This document shows, in pieces, positions 48,346 to 56,311 of a DNA stretch of 64,000 nt; the stretch's first letter is position 1; each line of letters starts with the position of its first letter. The stretch covers positions 108,223-172,222 of the forward strand of contig CACDWM010000001.1 in assembly GCA_902556505.1 (NCBI GenBank), written 5' to 3'. Position numbers and translations under genes: made by a program. The stretch comes from an uncultured Pelagibacteraceae bacterium (lineage in GTDB: Bacteria > Pseudomonadota > Alphaproteobacteria > Pelagibacterales > Pelagibacteraceae). The notes below the pieces were generated by a model, which ran no database searches, was not told the DNA's origin, and saw only the letters and a list, made by a program, of their open reading frames with translations.

Positions 48346-49725
48346 ATGAAAAGTTGGAAAAAAAATAGTTGGAGAAAGTATCCTGTAAAACATATTCCAG
48401 AATATCCAGATAAAAAAGAACTGGATAATGTTTTGGATAAAATAGGAACATTCCCTCCTTTAGTATTTGCTGGTGAAACAAGACATCTTAAAAGTCAATT
48501 AGCAGATGTTGTAGATGGAAAAGCATTTTTACTTCAGGGTGGAGATTGTGCTGAGAGTTTTGCAGAATTTAATCCTGATAATATTAGAGACACTTTTAAA
48601 CTAATGTTACAAATGTCATTAGTTTTAACTTACTCAGCTTCATTGCCTGTAGTAAAAGTTGGAAGAATAGCTGGACAATTTTCAAAACCTAGAAGTGCAC
48701 CAACAGAAACAAAAGATGGAGTTGAGCTTCCAAGTTATTTAGGAGATAACATAAATGCTATGGAATTCACTGAAAAGGCTAGAGTTCCAGATCCTAAAAG
48801 ATTATTCAAGGCATACTCACAATCAGCTGCAACTTTAAACCTTATACGAGCATTTTGTCATGGAGGTTTTGCAGATCTTAAGAATGTCCACAATTGGAAT
48901 TTAGGTTTTATCAAAAATTCACCTGAATTAAAAAGATTTAAAGAATTAGAGGATAATATTGCAAATGCACTAGCTTTTATGGATGCATGTGGAATTACCT
49001 CAGAATTTAATAGAAGATTAAAAACTGTTAATTTTTGGACTTCACATGAAGCTTTATTACTCCCATTTGAAGAGACTATGACAAGAGTAGATTCGACTAC
49101 TGGAGAAAATCATGACACATCTGCTCACTTTGTTTGGATTGGAGATAGAACAAGGCAATTGGATGGTGGCCATGTTGAGTTTTGTAGGGGCATAGAAAAT
49201 CCAATAGGAATTAAATGTGGACCTACCTTAAAGGCTGATGATTTAATTGATCTATGTAATAAAATAAACCCTAAGAATGAAAAAGGTAAAATCACACTAA
49301 TATCAAGATTTGGTGCAGATAATGTTTCAAAATTTTTACCAAAATTAATTAGGGCAATAAAAAAAGAAGGTTTAAATGTAATTTGGTCGTGTGACCCTTG
49401 TCATGGAAACACTGTAAAAGCTGCGACAGGATTTAAAACAAGACCATTTAACAGTGTTTTAAAAGAAGTTAAAAATGTTTTTGCATGCCACCAAAGCGAA
49501 GGAAGCTACGCTGGTGGTTTACATATAGAATTAACTGGTCAAGATGTGACTGAGTGTATTGGTGGAGCACAGAAGATATCAGAAAAAGACTTATCATCAA
49601 GATATCACACTCATTGTGATCCAAGACTAAATGCAAACCAAGCTCTAGAATTGGCTTTCTTGATTTCAGATGAGATTAAAAAGAATAGCTCTTATTCTAA
49701 AAACGCAGATAGAGCGGCATCTTAA
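48346..49725 (+). CDS. 3-Deoxy-7-phosphoheptulonate synthase, class II
   Basis: A 459-residue type II (plant/mycobacterial-like) DAHP synthase, the first step of aromatic amino-acid synthesis from PEP and erythrose-4-phosphate. Hallmarks include LLQGGDCAESF near residue 60 with a metal-binding cysteine, KVGRIAGQFSKPRS near 100, WIGDRTRQLDGGHVEF near 265 and the later SCDPCHGNT and GGLHIELTGQDVTEC segments. I set the start at ATG 48346; an in-frame TTG two codons earlier is less likely. Class II enzymes are unrelated in length to the AroF/G/H group, so I give no symbol. Feedback control cannot be read. Confidence 0.94.
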   Translation: MKSWKKNSWRKYPVKHIPEYPDKKELDNVLDKIGTFPPLVFAGETRHLKSQLADVVDGKAFLLQGGDCAESFAEFNPDNIRDTFKLMLQMSLVLTYSASLPVVKVGRIAGQFSKPRSAPTETKDGVELPSYLGDNINAMEFTEKARVPDPKRLFKAYSQSAATLNLIRAFCHGGFADLKNVHNWNLGFIKNSPELKRFKELEDNIANALAFMDACGITSEFNRRLKTVNFWTSHEALLLPFEETMTRVDSTTGENHDTSAHFVWIGDRTRQLDGGHVEFCRGIENPIGIKCGPTLKADDLIDLCNKINPKNEKGKITLISRFGADNVSKFLPKLIRAIKKEGLNVIWSCDPCHGNTVKAATGFKTRPFNSVLKEVKNVFACHQSEGSYAGGLHIELTGQDVTECIGGAQKISEKDLSSRYHTHCDPRLNANQALELAFLISDEIKKNSSYSKNADRAAS

Positions 49726-49763
49726 GACATTGTAAAATTCTAAATATCTAATACTTTAAAATC

Positions 49764-50501
49764 ATGAATGCTTCAGAAAAAGTAAATTTTATTTCTAAAT
49801 GGATTAAAGATTATGTAAATAATATGCCAAACAAGGCAGAGTCATTAGTTATAGGAATTTCTGGAGGAATAGATTCTTCTGTGTCTAGCACTTTAAGTGC
49901 AATGACTGGTTTAAAAACTATTGTCTTATCAATGCCAATTAAACAGAAATCTCATCAACATGATTTAAGTTTAAAGCATCAAAAGTGGTTAGTTAAAAAT
50001 TTTAAAAATGTTGAGGCACATACTATCAATTTAGATGAGTTATTTTTGGCTTTTAGTTCAAGTTTATCAAATTTTGATAATGAACATGGAATGGCGAATT
50101 CTAGAGCTAGATTGAGAATGACAACGCTTTATCAAGTTGCTGCAGCGAATAAAGGAATAGTAGTTGGAACCGGTAATAAAGTTGAAGATTTTGGTGTTGG
50201 GTTTTACACAAAATATGGAGACGGTGGGGTAGATATATCTCCTATAGCTGATTGTAATAAAACTGAAGTTTGGGAACTTGGAAAAGAACTTAGAATTTTA
50301 AAAGAAATTATAGATGCAGCCCCAACGGATGGTTTATGGGACGATGGGAGAACTGATGAGGGTCAACTTGGACTAAAATATGAAGAATTAGAAGAAGCTA
50401 TGGATAATCCTAATTCAGCTAATCGAGCTAAATACGAAACTATTAGAAAACAAAATTTGCATAAAATGGAGCCAATTCCTGTGTGCAAAATTCCAAATTA
50501 A
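49764..50501 (+). CDS. nadE: NAD synthetase, ammonia-dependent
   Basis: A 245-residue N-type ATP pyrophosphatase converting nicotinate adenine dinucleotide to NAD. The ATP loop is GISGGIDSSVSS near residue 31-42; the NaAD-binding part includes NSRARLRMTTLY near 112 and GTGNKVEDFGVGFYTKYGDGGVDISPIAD near 138. The N-terminal glutaminase domain of the large NadE form is absent, so free ammonia is the nitrogen source. It lies in a rightward run of housekeeping genes. Confidence 0.94.
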   Translation: MNASEKVNFISKWIKDYVNNMPNKAESLVIGISGGIDSSVSSTLSAMTGLKTIVLSMPIKQKSHQHDLSLKHQKWLVKNFKNVEAHTINLDELFLAFSSSLSNFDNEHGMANSRARLRMTTLYQVAAANKGIVVGTGNKVEDFGVGFYTKYGDGGVDISPIADCNKTEVWELGKELRILKEIIDAAPTDGLWDDGRTDEGQLGLKYEELEEAMDNPNSANRAKYETIRKQNLHKMEPIPVCKIPN

Positions 50502-50546
50502 TCAAATAGATTCACAAATCTATTTTTTAAGTATATTCCTAAAATA

Positions 50547-51902
50547 ATGAGTAAAGATATTTTTTTAACAAATAATCTAACAAATAAAAAAGAGAAGTTT
50601 GTTCCACTAGACAAAAGTAACATTAGAATGTATGTGTGTGGTCCAACTGTTTATGATGATCCTCACATTGGGAATGCAAGACCAATAGTCCTATTTGACA
50701 TTCTATTTAAAATTTTTAAAAAAAATTACCCTAAAGTTACTTATGTGCGAAATATTACAGATGTTGATGATAAAATTATTCAATCTTCAAAAGAAAAAAA
50801 TATTTCAATTTCAGAATTAACAAGCAAGGTAACTAAAAGTTTTAGTGAAGATTGTCATTACTTAAATTGTGAAGAGCCAACACATCAACCAAAAGCAACA
50901 GAAAATATAGATTTGATGGTTGAAATGATTTCTGAATTAATAAAAAAAGGATTTGCTTACGAAAATAATAAGCATGTTTATTTTGAGGTTAAAAAATTCA
51001 ATGATTATGGCCAGCTATCAAACAAAAAACTAGATGAACTAATTGCTGGATCAAGAGTAGAAGTCAGTGAAAATAAAAAAAATTCAGAAGATTTTGTTTT
51101 ATGGAAACCTTCAAAAGATGATGAACCATCATGGGAGTCTCCATGGGGAAAAGGAAGGCCAGGATGGCATCTAGAGTGTTCGGCAATGTCAAAGAAATTT
51201 TTAGGAGATGAGTTTGATGTTCATGGTGGTGGTATAGATTTGTTATTTCCTCATCATGAAAATGAAATAGCTCAATCAAGATGCGCAAATGATACAAAAA
51301 TATTTGCAAAATTTTGGATGCATAATGCATTCATCACTATGTCTAATGAAAAGATGGCTAAGTCTCAGGGAAATATTTTAAAAATAAAAGATTTTAGAAA
51401 TAAGATAAGCGGTCAAGTATTAAGATTAGCTTTACTGAGTGCGCACTATAAACAACCATTAGATTGGAATGATAAACTTCTTGAAGACTGTCAAAACACA
51501 ATAAATAAATGGTACAATTCATTTTTAGATATTAAAAATACTTCTAAGGTTTCTGATGAAATTCTTCAGCCACTTTATGATGATTTAAACACTCCTGGAT
51601 ATATTGCTAATTTACATCAATTATATGACAAAGCTCAAAAAGGTAACGATGAAGATAAATCTTTATTTGTTTCTGCTTGTCAATTTGTAGGACTATTAAA
51701 TGAAAGTAAAGAAAATTGGCTTAAATTTAAAATTAGCAAAGCTTTAATTTCTCAAAAAGAAATTTTACAAAAAATTCAGGATAGAAATAAGGCTAGAGAG
51801 AACAAAAATTACGAAGAAGCTGATAAAATTAGAAATGAACTTTTAGACAAAGGTGTTTTAATAGAAGATAAAAATGGTAAAACGACTTGGAAATTTAAAT
51901 GA
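50547..51902 (+). CDS. cysS: Cysteinyl-tRNA synthetase
   Basis: A 451-residue class I aminoacyl-tRNA synthetase. The HIGH-type motif is HIGN in CGPTVYDDPHIGNARP near residue 28-43, the zinc site includes C28 and the WHLECSAMS and HGGGIDLLFPHHENE segments, and the KMSKS-type loop is KMAKSQGN near 268. An anticodon-binding helical domain with ARENKNYEEADKIR closes the protein. The stop overlaps the next gene by four bases (ATGA). Normal length and architecture. Confidence 0.96.
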   Translation: MSKDIFLTNNLTNKKEKFVPLDKSNIRMYVCGPTVYDDPHIGNARPIVLFDILFKIFKKNYPKVTYVRNITDVDDKIIQSSKEKNISISELTSKVTKSFSEDCHYLNCEEPTHQPKATENIDLMVEMISELIKKGFAYENNKHVYFEVKKFNDYGQLSNKKLDELIAGSRVEVSENKKNSEDFVLWKPSKDDEPSWESPWGKGRPGWHLECSAMSKKFLGDEFDVHGGGIDLLFPHHENEIAQSRCANDTKIFAKFWMHNAFITMSNEKMAKSQGNILKIKDFRNKISGQVLRLALLSAHYKQPLDWNDKLLEDCQNTINKWYNSFLDIKNTSKVSDEILQPLYDDLNTPGYIANLHQLYDKAQKGNDEDKSLFVSACQFVGLLNESKENWLKFKISKALISQKEILQKIQDRNKARENKNYEEADKIRNELLDKGVLIEDKNGKTTWKFK

Positions 51903-53500
51903 GCAAAGAACAACTTTATATATTTGATACAACACTGCGTGATGGAGCACAAACACAAGGTGTAGATTTTTCAATTGACGATAAGGAAAAAATCTCATCA
52001 GCATTAGATAAATTAGGCGTGGATTATGTTGAAGGAGGTTGGCCAGGAGCAAATCCAACTGATACTGAGTTTTTCAATAAAGATCATAATTTTAAATCAA
52101 CGAAATTAACTGCATTTGGAATGACTAAAAAATCTGAACACAGCGCAGAAAATGACCCAATGCTATCATCTTTAATTAATTCAAAAAGTACTTCTGTTTG
52201 CTTGTTTGGAAAATCATGGGATTTTCAAGTGGATGTTGCATTAGGAATAAGTAATGAGCAGAATTTAATGAATATAAGTGAAAGTACAAAACATATTGTT
52301 AAATCTGGAAAAGAGTTCATGTTTGATGCTGAACATTTTTTTGATGGATATAAAGCGAATTCAGAATATGCAATGTCATGTTTAAAAGCTGCTTTTGATA
52401 ATGGTGCTAGATGGATTGTATTATGTGATACTAACGGTGGTACACTTCCACACGAGATAACAGAAATTGTATCTAAAGTAAGCAAGCAAATTCCTGGAAA
52501 AAATTTAGGAATACATGCTCACAATGATACTGAAAATGCTGTCGCTAATAGTCTTGCAGCAGTTCAAGCAGGTGTTAGACAAGTCCAGGGCACAATTAAT
52601 GGTTTGGGTGAAAGATGTGGAAATGCTAATTTGATGTCATTAATTCCCTCTTTTTTTTTAAAGAAAGATTTTTCAGATAAGTTTGAACTAAGCATTAAAA
52701 GAGAAAATTTAAAAAACCTAACACAATGCTCAAGATTATTGGATGAAATATTAAATAGGAAACCAAATAAACATTTACCTTATGTTGGAGCGTCTGCTTT
52801 TTCTCATAAGGGTGGAATGCATGTTTCAGCAGTTCAAAAAGATCCCAAAACTTATGAACATATTAATCCTGAAGAAGTTGGAAATTCTAGAAATATTGTA
52901 GTTTCAGACCAATCAGGTCAATCAAATATAATGTCAAGATTGAATTCAATAGGAATTAAAGTTGAGAAAAGTGATCCAAAAATTAAAAAACTTTTAGATG
53001 AAGTCAAGGATCGAGAATTTATAGGTTATAGTTATGATGGTGCTGATGCATCCTTTGAGTTGTTAGCCCGAAGATTAATGGGCGAGATACCAAGATATAT
53101 TTCTATTAATGAATATGATGTTTCGGTAAAGAAAGACCATGCAGGAGAAATAGTTTCATTTGCAAAAGCTCAATTAGAAGTAGATGGAGATAAAATTTTG
53201 TGCGAAGGACAAGGAAATGGACCAGTAAATGCTTTGGATAATGCAATTAGAAAGAATGTTAACAAGCTTGCTAAATATTCAGAATATTTAAAAGATTTAA
53301 GACTTGTTGATTACAAAGTTAGGATTTTAAACACTGGTACTGAAGCTGTAACAAGAGTTAGTATTGAAAGTACAGACTCGAAGGGTGTTAACTGGTTTAC
53401 AATTGGAGTATCACCAAATATCATTGACGCTTCTTTCAAAGCTCTTGTTGATAGTTTAGATTATAAGTTATTTAAGGATAAAGCTCCTGGAAGTTCGTAA
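51899..53500 (+). CDS. cimA: Citramalate synthase
   Basis: A 533-residue DRE-TIM metallolyase with the long C-terminal LeuA dimer domain. IFDTTLRDGAQT near residue 8-19 gives the metal-binding aspartate, EGGWPGANPTD near 47 is the CimA-specific version of the substrate loop, and GIHAHNDTENAVANS near 202 provides the metal-binding histidines. (R)-citramalate synthase joins pyruvate and acetyl-CoA, the threonine-independent entry to isoleucine. The C-terminal domain suggests isoleucine feedback. 2-Isopropylmalate or homocitrate synthase are less likely because of the loop and length. Confidence 0.9.
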   Translation: MSKEQLYIFDTTLRDGAQTQGVDFSIDDKEKISSALDKLGVDYVEGGWPGANPTDTEFFNKDHNFKSTKLTAFGMTKKSEHSAENDPMLSSLINSKSTSVCLFGKSWDFQVDVALGISNEQNLMNISESTKHIVKSGKEFMFDAEHFFDGYKANSEYAMSCLKAAFDNGARWIVLCDTNGGTLPHEITEIVSKVSKQIPGKNLGIHAHNDTENAVANSLAAVQAGVRQVQGTINGLGERCGNANLMSLIPSFFLKKDFSDKFELSIKRENLKNLTQCSRLLDEILNRKPNKHLPYVGASAFSHKGGMHVSAVQKDPKTYEHINPEEVGNSRNIVVSDQSGQSNIMSRLNSIGIKVEKSDPKIKKLLDEVKDREFIGYSYDGADASFELLARRLMGEIPRYISINEYDVSVKKDHAGEIVSFAKAQLEVDGDKILCEGQGNGPVNALDNAIRKNVNKLAKYSEYLKDLRLVDYKVRILNTGTEAVTRVSIESTDSKGVNWFTIGVSPNIIDASFKALVDSLDYKLFKDKAPGSS

Positions 53501-53502
53501 GA

Positions 53503-54366
53503 ATGAAAATTAAAAAATTTTCAGAAAAACCACGTGATCTAAAAGATAGAATAGGAGCCAAACCAATAGTTTGTTACCCAAATACCAATATTGAAGAAAA
53601 AAATTTAAGTATTTTACATTCTGCTCGAGAACACTTGGTTAAAAAAGAGGAAATTATAATACCTCCAAGAGATGCAAAAACTTTTGAAGTTAAATTTGGT
53701 GAGTTTTTTAGAATTGAAAGTGTAGAGGGGCCTCAAGTAGGTGATTTAAATTTATTTAATTTGAATAATTTAGAGGAAAAATTCTACTCAGGAAAAACAA
53801 GAGCACTCTATGGAACTCATCTTTCTGTTGGAGATAAAATGTTTAGTAGTTTTCCATATCTTAGATCTTTAGCAACAATAACTTGGGATACTTTAGATTG
53901 GTATGATTATGATAAAGATGGAGGATCAGTTCATGATGTAATTGGTACTAGATGTGATCCGTATACATCAAAACTTTTGAGCGATAACGATTATCATTAT
54001 TGCTGTCATTCAAACTTAACAAGAGCTTTGGTTAATGAAAAAAATGTTCAATTAGACCACGCAGAAAAAATAGTTCATGATGTATTAAATGTTTTTATGT
54101 TAACTGGATTTACCAATGATACTAAACAATATTTTATGAAAGCAAGTCCTGTAAGACCTGGTGATTATTTAGAATTTTTTGCTGAAACAGATTTATTGGG
54201 TGCACTTTCTGCTTGTCCAGGTGGTGATTGCGGATCTGAACATTCATCTGATTTAGCAAAATGTTATCCATTAAAAGTTTCTATTTGGAAAGTAGATCCA
54301 AAATATTTAAATGAAATTAAACCATCAGCTATTTCCAATTATAACAGAAATCATGGCATAGATTAA
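53503..54366 (+). CDS. DUF1989 (urea carboxylase-associated) family protein
   Basis: A 287-residue protein of the DUF1989 family, often labelled urea amidolyase/urea carboxylase-associated. Family marks are FGEFFRIESVEGPQVGDLNLF near residue 68-88 and the cysteine-rich segment SACPGGDCGSEHSSD near 243-258, which could bind a metal with H258-type residues. The neighbours show no urea or guanidine carboxylase, no amidolyase and no ykkC-type guanidine riboswitch, so its usual partners are missing here. It starts two bases after cimA and its stop overlaps trmJ by one base. Function is not established. Confidence 0.82.
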   Translation: MKIKKFSEKPRDLKDRIGAKPIVCYPNTNIEEKNLSILHSAREHLVKKEEIIIPPRDAKTFEVKFGEFFRIESVEGPQVGDLNLFNLNNLEEKFYSGKTRALYGTHLSVGDKMFSSFPYLRSLATITWDTLDWYDYDKDGGSVHDVIGTRCDPYTSKLLSDNDYHYCCHSNLTRALVNEKNVQLDHAEKIVHDVLNVFMLTGFTNDTKQYFMKASPVRPGDYLEFFAETDLLGALSACPGGDCGSEHSSDLAKCYPLKVSIWKVDPKYLNEIKPSAISNYNRNHGID

Positions 54367-55082
54367 TGTCTGTTAATAATAATATTTCTTTTATTTTACA
54401 CAAACCTCAACTCTCAGAAAATATAGGAGCATGTGCAAGAGGAATGAAAAATTTTAATTTTAATAAACTTATTGTTATTGATCCTAAACCAATATTTCCA
54501 AATGATAAAATTTTAGCAACCTCTGTAGGAGCAAAAAATATAATTAATAAGGCAAAAAGTTTTGAAAATTTAGAAAAACCTTTAAAAAATATTGATATTG
54601 TAATTGCAACATCAGCACGATTTAGAAATAAAAATATTAAGCATATCCAATTAGAAGATTTAAAAAAAATAAATTATAAAAAGAAAATAGCTTTTTTATT
54701 TGGTTCAGAAGCATCTGGTCTGTCAAATAATGAAATAAGCTATGCCAATTATACTCTTCAAATTCCGACTAATCCTAATTTTAAATCATTAAATCTATCT
54801 CACAGCTTAATAATAATTGCTCATTATTTATCAAGTATAATTAATTCAAAAGCATCTTCTTTTAAGAAATCAAATAAAGTTAAATCAGCATCTAAAAAAG
54901 AGATAGTTGCTATGGCAAACCTTTGTATACAGAATCTTGAGGAGATTAATTTTTTTAAATCAAAAGAGAAGAAACCGATAATGCTTGAAAACTTGAGGAA
55001 TATTTTTTATAGGATGGAATTATCAACTAAAGAAACTCGTATTTTATCAGGGGTATTTGCAAGTTTAGGTAAAAAACGTTGA
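54366..55082 (+). CDS. trmJ: tRNA (cytidine/uridine-2'-O-)-methyltransferase TrmJ-like
   Basis: A 238-residue SPOUT-class RNA methyltransferase. FILHKPQLSENIGACARGMKNF at the start is the TrmJ/TrmH opening with the catalytic-type arginine; the knot motifs LFGSEASGLSNNE near residue 116-128 and SLNLSHSLIIIAHYL near 143 bind SAM. TrmJ methylates position 32 of several tRNAs. The C-terminal 80 residues are a helical extension as in TrmJ. The rpsD promoter overlaps its stop codon. Confidence 0.87.
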   Translation: MSVNNNISFILHKPQLSENIGACARGMKNFNFNKLIVIDPKPIFPNDKILATSVGAKNIINKAKSFENLEKPLKNIDIVIATSARFRNKNIKHIQLEDLKKINYKKKIAFLFGSEASGLSNNEISYANYTLQIPTNPNFKSLNLSHSLIIIAHYLSSIINSKASSFKKSNKVKSASKKEIVAMANLCIQNLEEINFFKSKEKKPIMLENLRNIFYRMELSTKETRILSGVFASLGKKR

Positions 55083-55110
55083 TTGACAAAATGATGAGTA
55101 AGTTTATAAA
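55083..55110 (+). promoter_or_regulatory. rpsD promoter with near-leaderless start
   Basis: TTGACA (55083-55088), a perfect -35, and TATAAA (55105-55110) are 16 bases apart. Transcription would begin near 55117, leaving about six bases before the rpsD ATG at 55123. There is no Shine-Dalgarno in that space. The -35 element begins on the final base-pairs after the trmJ stop. Confidence 0.55.
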
Positions 55111-55122
55111 GCCCACTATCAA

Positions 55123-55740
55123 ATGACAAAAAGATTAAATTCTAAACATAAAGTAGATAGAAGATTAAAAGTTAACCTTTGGGGAAGACCTAAAAGTCCT
55201 TTTAATACAAGAGCTTATGGACCAGGACAACATGGTCAAACAAAAACATCAAAGCCATCTGATTATGGAATACAGCTTCAAGCTAAACAAAAATTAAAAG
55301 CATATTATGGCAACATTAACGAGAGACAATTTAGAAATATTTACAAAAAAGCAGTAATGCTTAAGGGTGATACAGGAGAAAATTTAATTGGTCTTCTTGA
55401 AAGAAGATTAGATGCTGTGATTTACAGAGCAAAATTTGCAACAACAATTTTTTCAGCTAGACAATTAATCAACCATGGCCATGTAAAAGTAAATGGTAAA
55501 AAAGTGAATATTGGAAGCTATTTAGTTAGGGAAGAAGATTCAATTGAAATAAGAGATAAATCAAAACAACTTGCAATAATCGATATTGCTCTTGCGAATA
55601 AAGAAAGAGAAACACCAGAATATATTCAGATGGATGAAAAAAATAAAAAATTAAAGTTTGTTAGAGTTCCTAAGTTTGAAGAAGTTCCATATCCAATTGT
55701 TATGGAGCCTAATCTGGTGATTGAATATTATTCTAGATAA
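55123..55740 (+). CDS. rpsD: 30S ribosomal protein S4
   Basis: A 205-residue S4 protein. It opens [27 protein letters not shown], and the S4 RNA-binding domain ([34 protein letters not shown], about residues 90-125) is intact. S4 nucleates 16S rRNA folding and often represses its own operon. Here it stands apart from the other ribosomal operons, with its own strong promoter. Its stop codon directly abuts the stop codon of the convergent grxD gene, with no base between. Confidence 0.97.
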   Translation: MTKRLNSKHKVDRRLKVNLWGRPKSPFNTRAYGPGQHGQTKTSKPSDYGIQLQAKQKLKAYYGNINERQFRNIYKKAVMLKGDTGENLIGLLERRLDAVIYRAKFATTIFSARQLINHGHVKVNGKKVNIGSYLVREEDSIEIRDKSKQLAIIDIALANKERETPEYIQMDEKNKKLKFVRVPKFEEVPYPIVMEPNLVIEYYSR

Positions 55741-56079
55741 TTAACTTTTAGCCTTAAAATTTATATTTTTGCTTTCAAAAAGTTTTGCCAATTCACCACT
55801 TTCATACATTTCTTTAACAATATCGCATCCACCTATAAATTCATTTTTAACATAAAGTTGTGGGATTGTTGGCCAGTCACTAAAAACTTTAATACCTTCT
55901 CTTAAATTTTGATTTTCTAAAACATTTATACCTTTAAAATTTACTTCTAGGATTTTTAAAATATTTGAGGTTGCCATTGAAAATCCACATTGTGGAGCAT
56001 CAGGTGTGCCTTTCATAAACAAACATACTTCGTTGTTTTCAATTTCATTTTTTATTAAATCATTTGTTTGTTGATCCAT
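55741..56079 (-). CDS. grxD: Monothiol glutaredoxin (Grx4/GrxD)
   Basis: A 112-residue monothiol glutaredoxin with the CGFS site at C31-S34 (PQCGFS), the FIGGCDIV glutathione-binding motif near residue 85, and PTIPQLYV with the cis-proline near 72. CGFS glutaredoxins carry a 2Fe-2S cluster shared with glutathione and hand it on, often as a heterodimer with BolA. The bolA gene precedes it by one base in the same operon, which strongly supports that pairing. Confidence 0.96.
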   Translation of the reverse strand: MDQQTNDLIKNEIENNEVCLFMKGTPDAPQCGFSMATSNILKILEVNFKGINVLENQNLREGIKVFSDWPTIPQLYVKNEFIGGCDIVKEMYESGELAKLFESKNINFKAKS

Positions 56080-56080
56080 T

Positions 56081-56311
56081 TTAACTCTCCTTTGTTTTAA
56101 TTGCTAATGCATGCAGTTCATTGCCCATTCTACCTTTTAATGAGTTATAAACCATTTTATGTTGCTCAATTTTACTTTTTCCAGAAAATTGAGATGAGGT
56201 AACGGTAGCTGAATAATGATTTCCATCGCCCGCTAAATCTTGTATTTCAACAATTGCATCTGGCATTGCCTCTTTTATAAAATTCTCAATTTCTTTTAAA
56301 TCCATCGCCAT
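56081..56311 (-). CDS. bolA: BolA-family iron-sulfur partner protein
   Basis: A 76-residue BolA/YrbA-type protein. The invariant histidine region is IEQHKMVYNSLKGRM near residue 50-63, followed by HALAIKT. H52-type residues in this family ligate the Fe-S cluster together with the CGFS glutaredoxin. It starts where purL stops (one-base overlap) and leads directly into grxD. An internal ATG at codon 3 is an equally possible start. Confidence 0.93.
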   Translation of the reverse strand: MAMDLKEIENFIKEAMPDAIVEIQDLAGDGNHYSATVTSSQFSGKSKIEQHKMVYNSLKGRMGNELHALAIKTKES

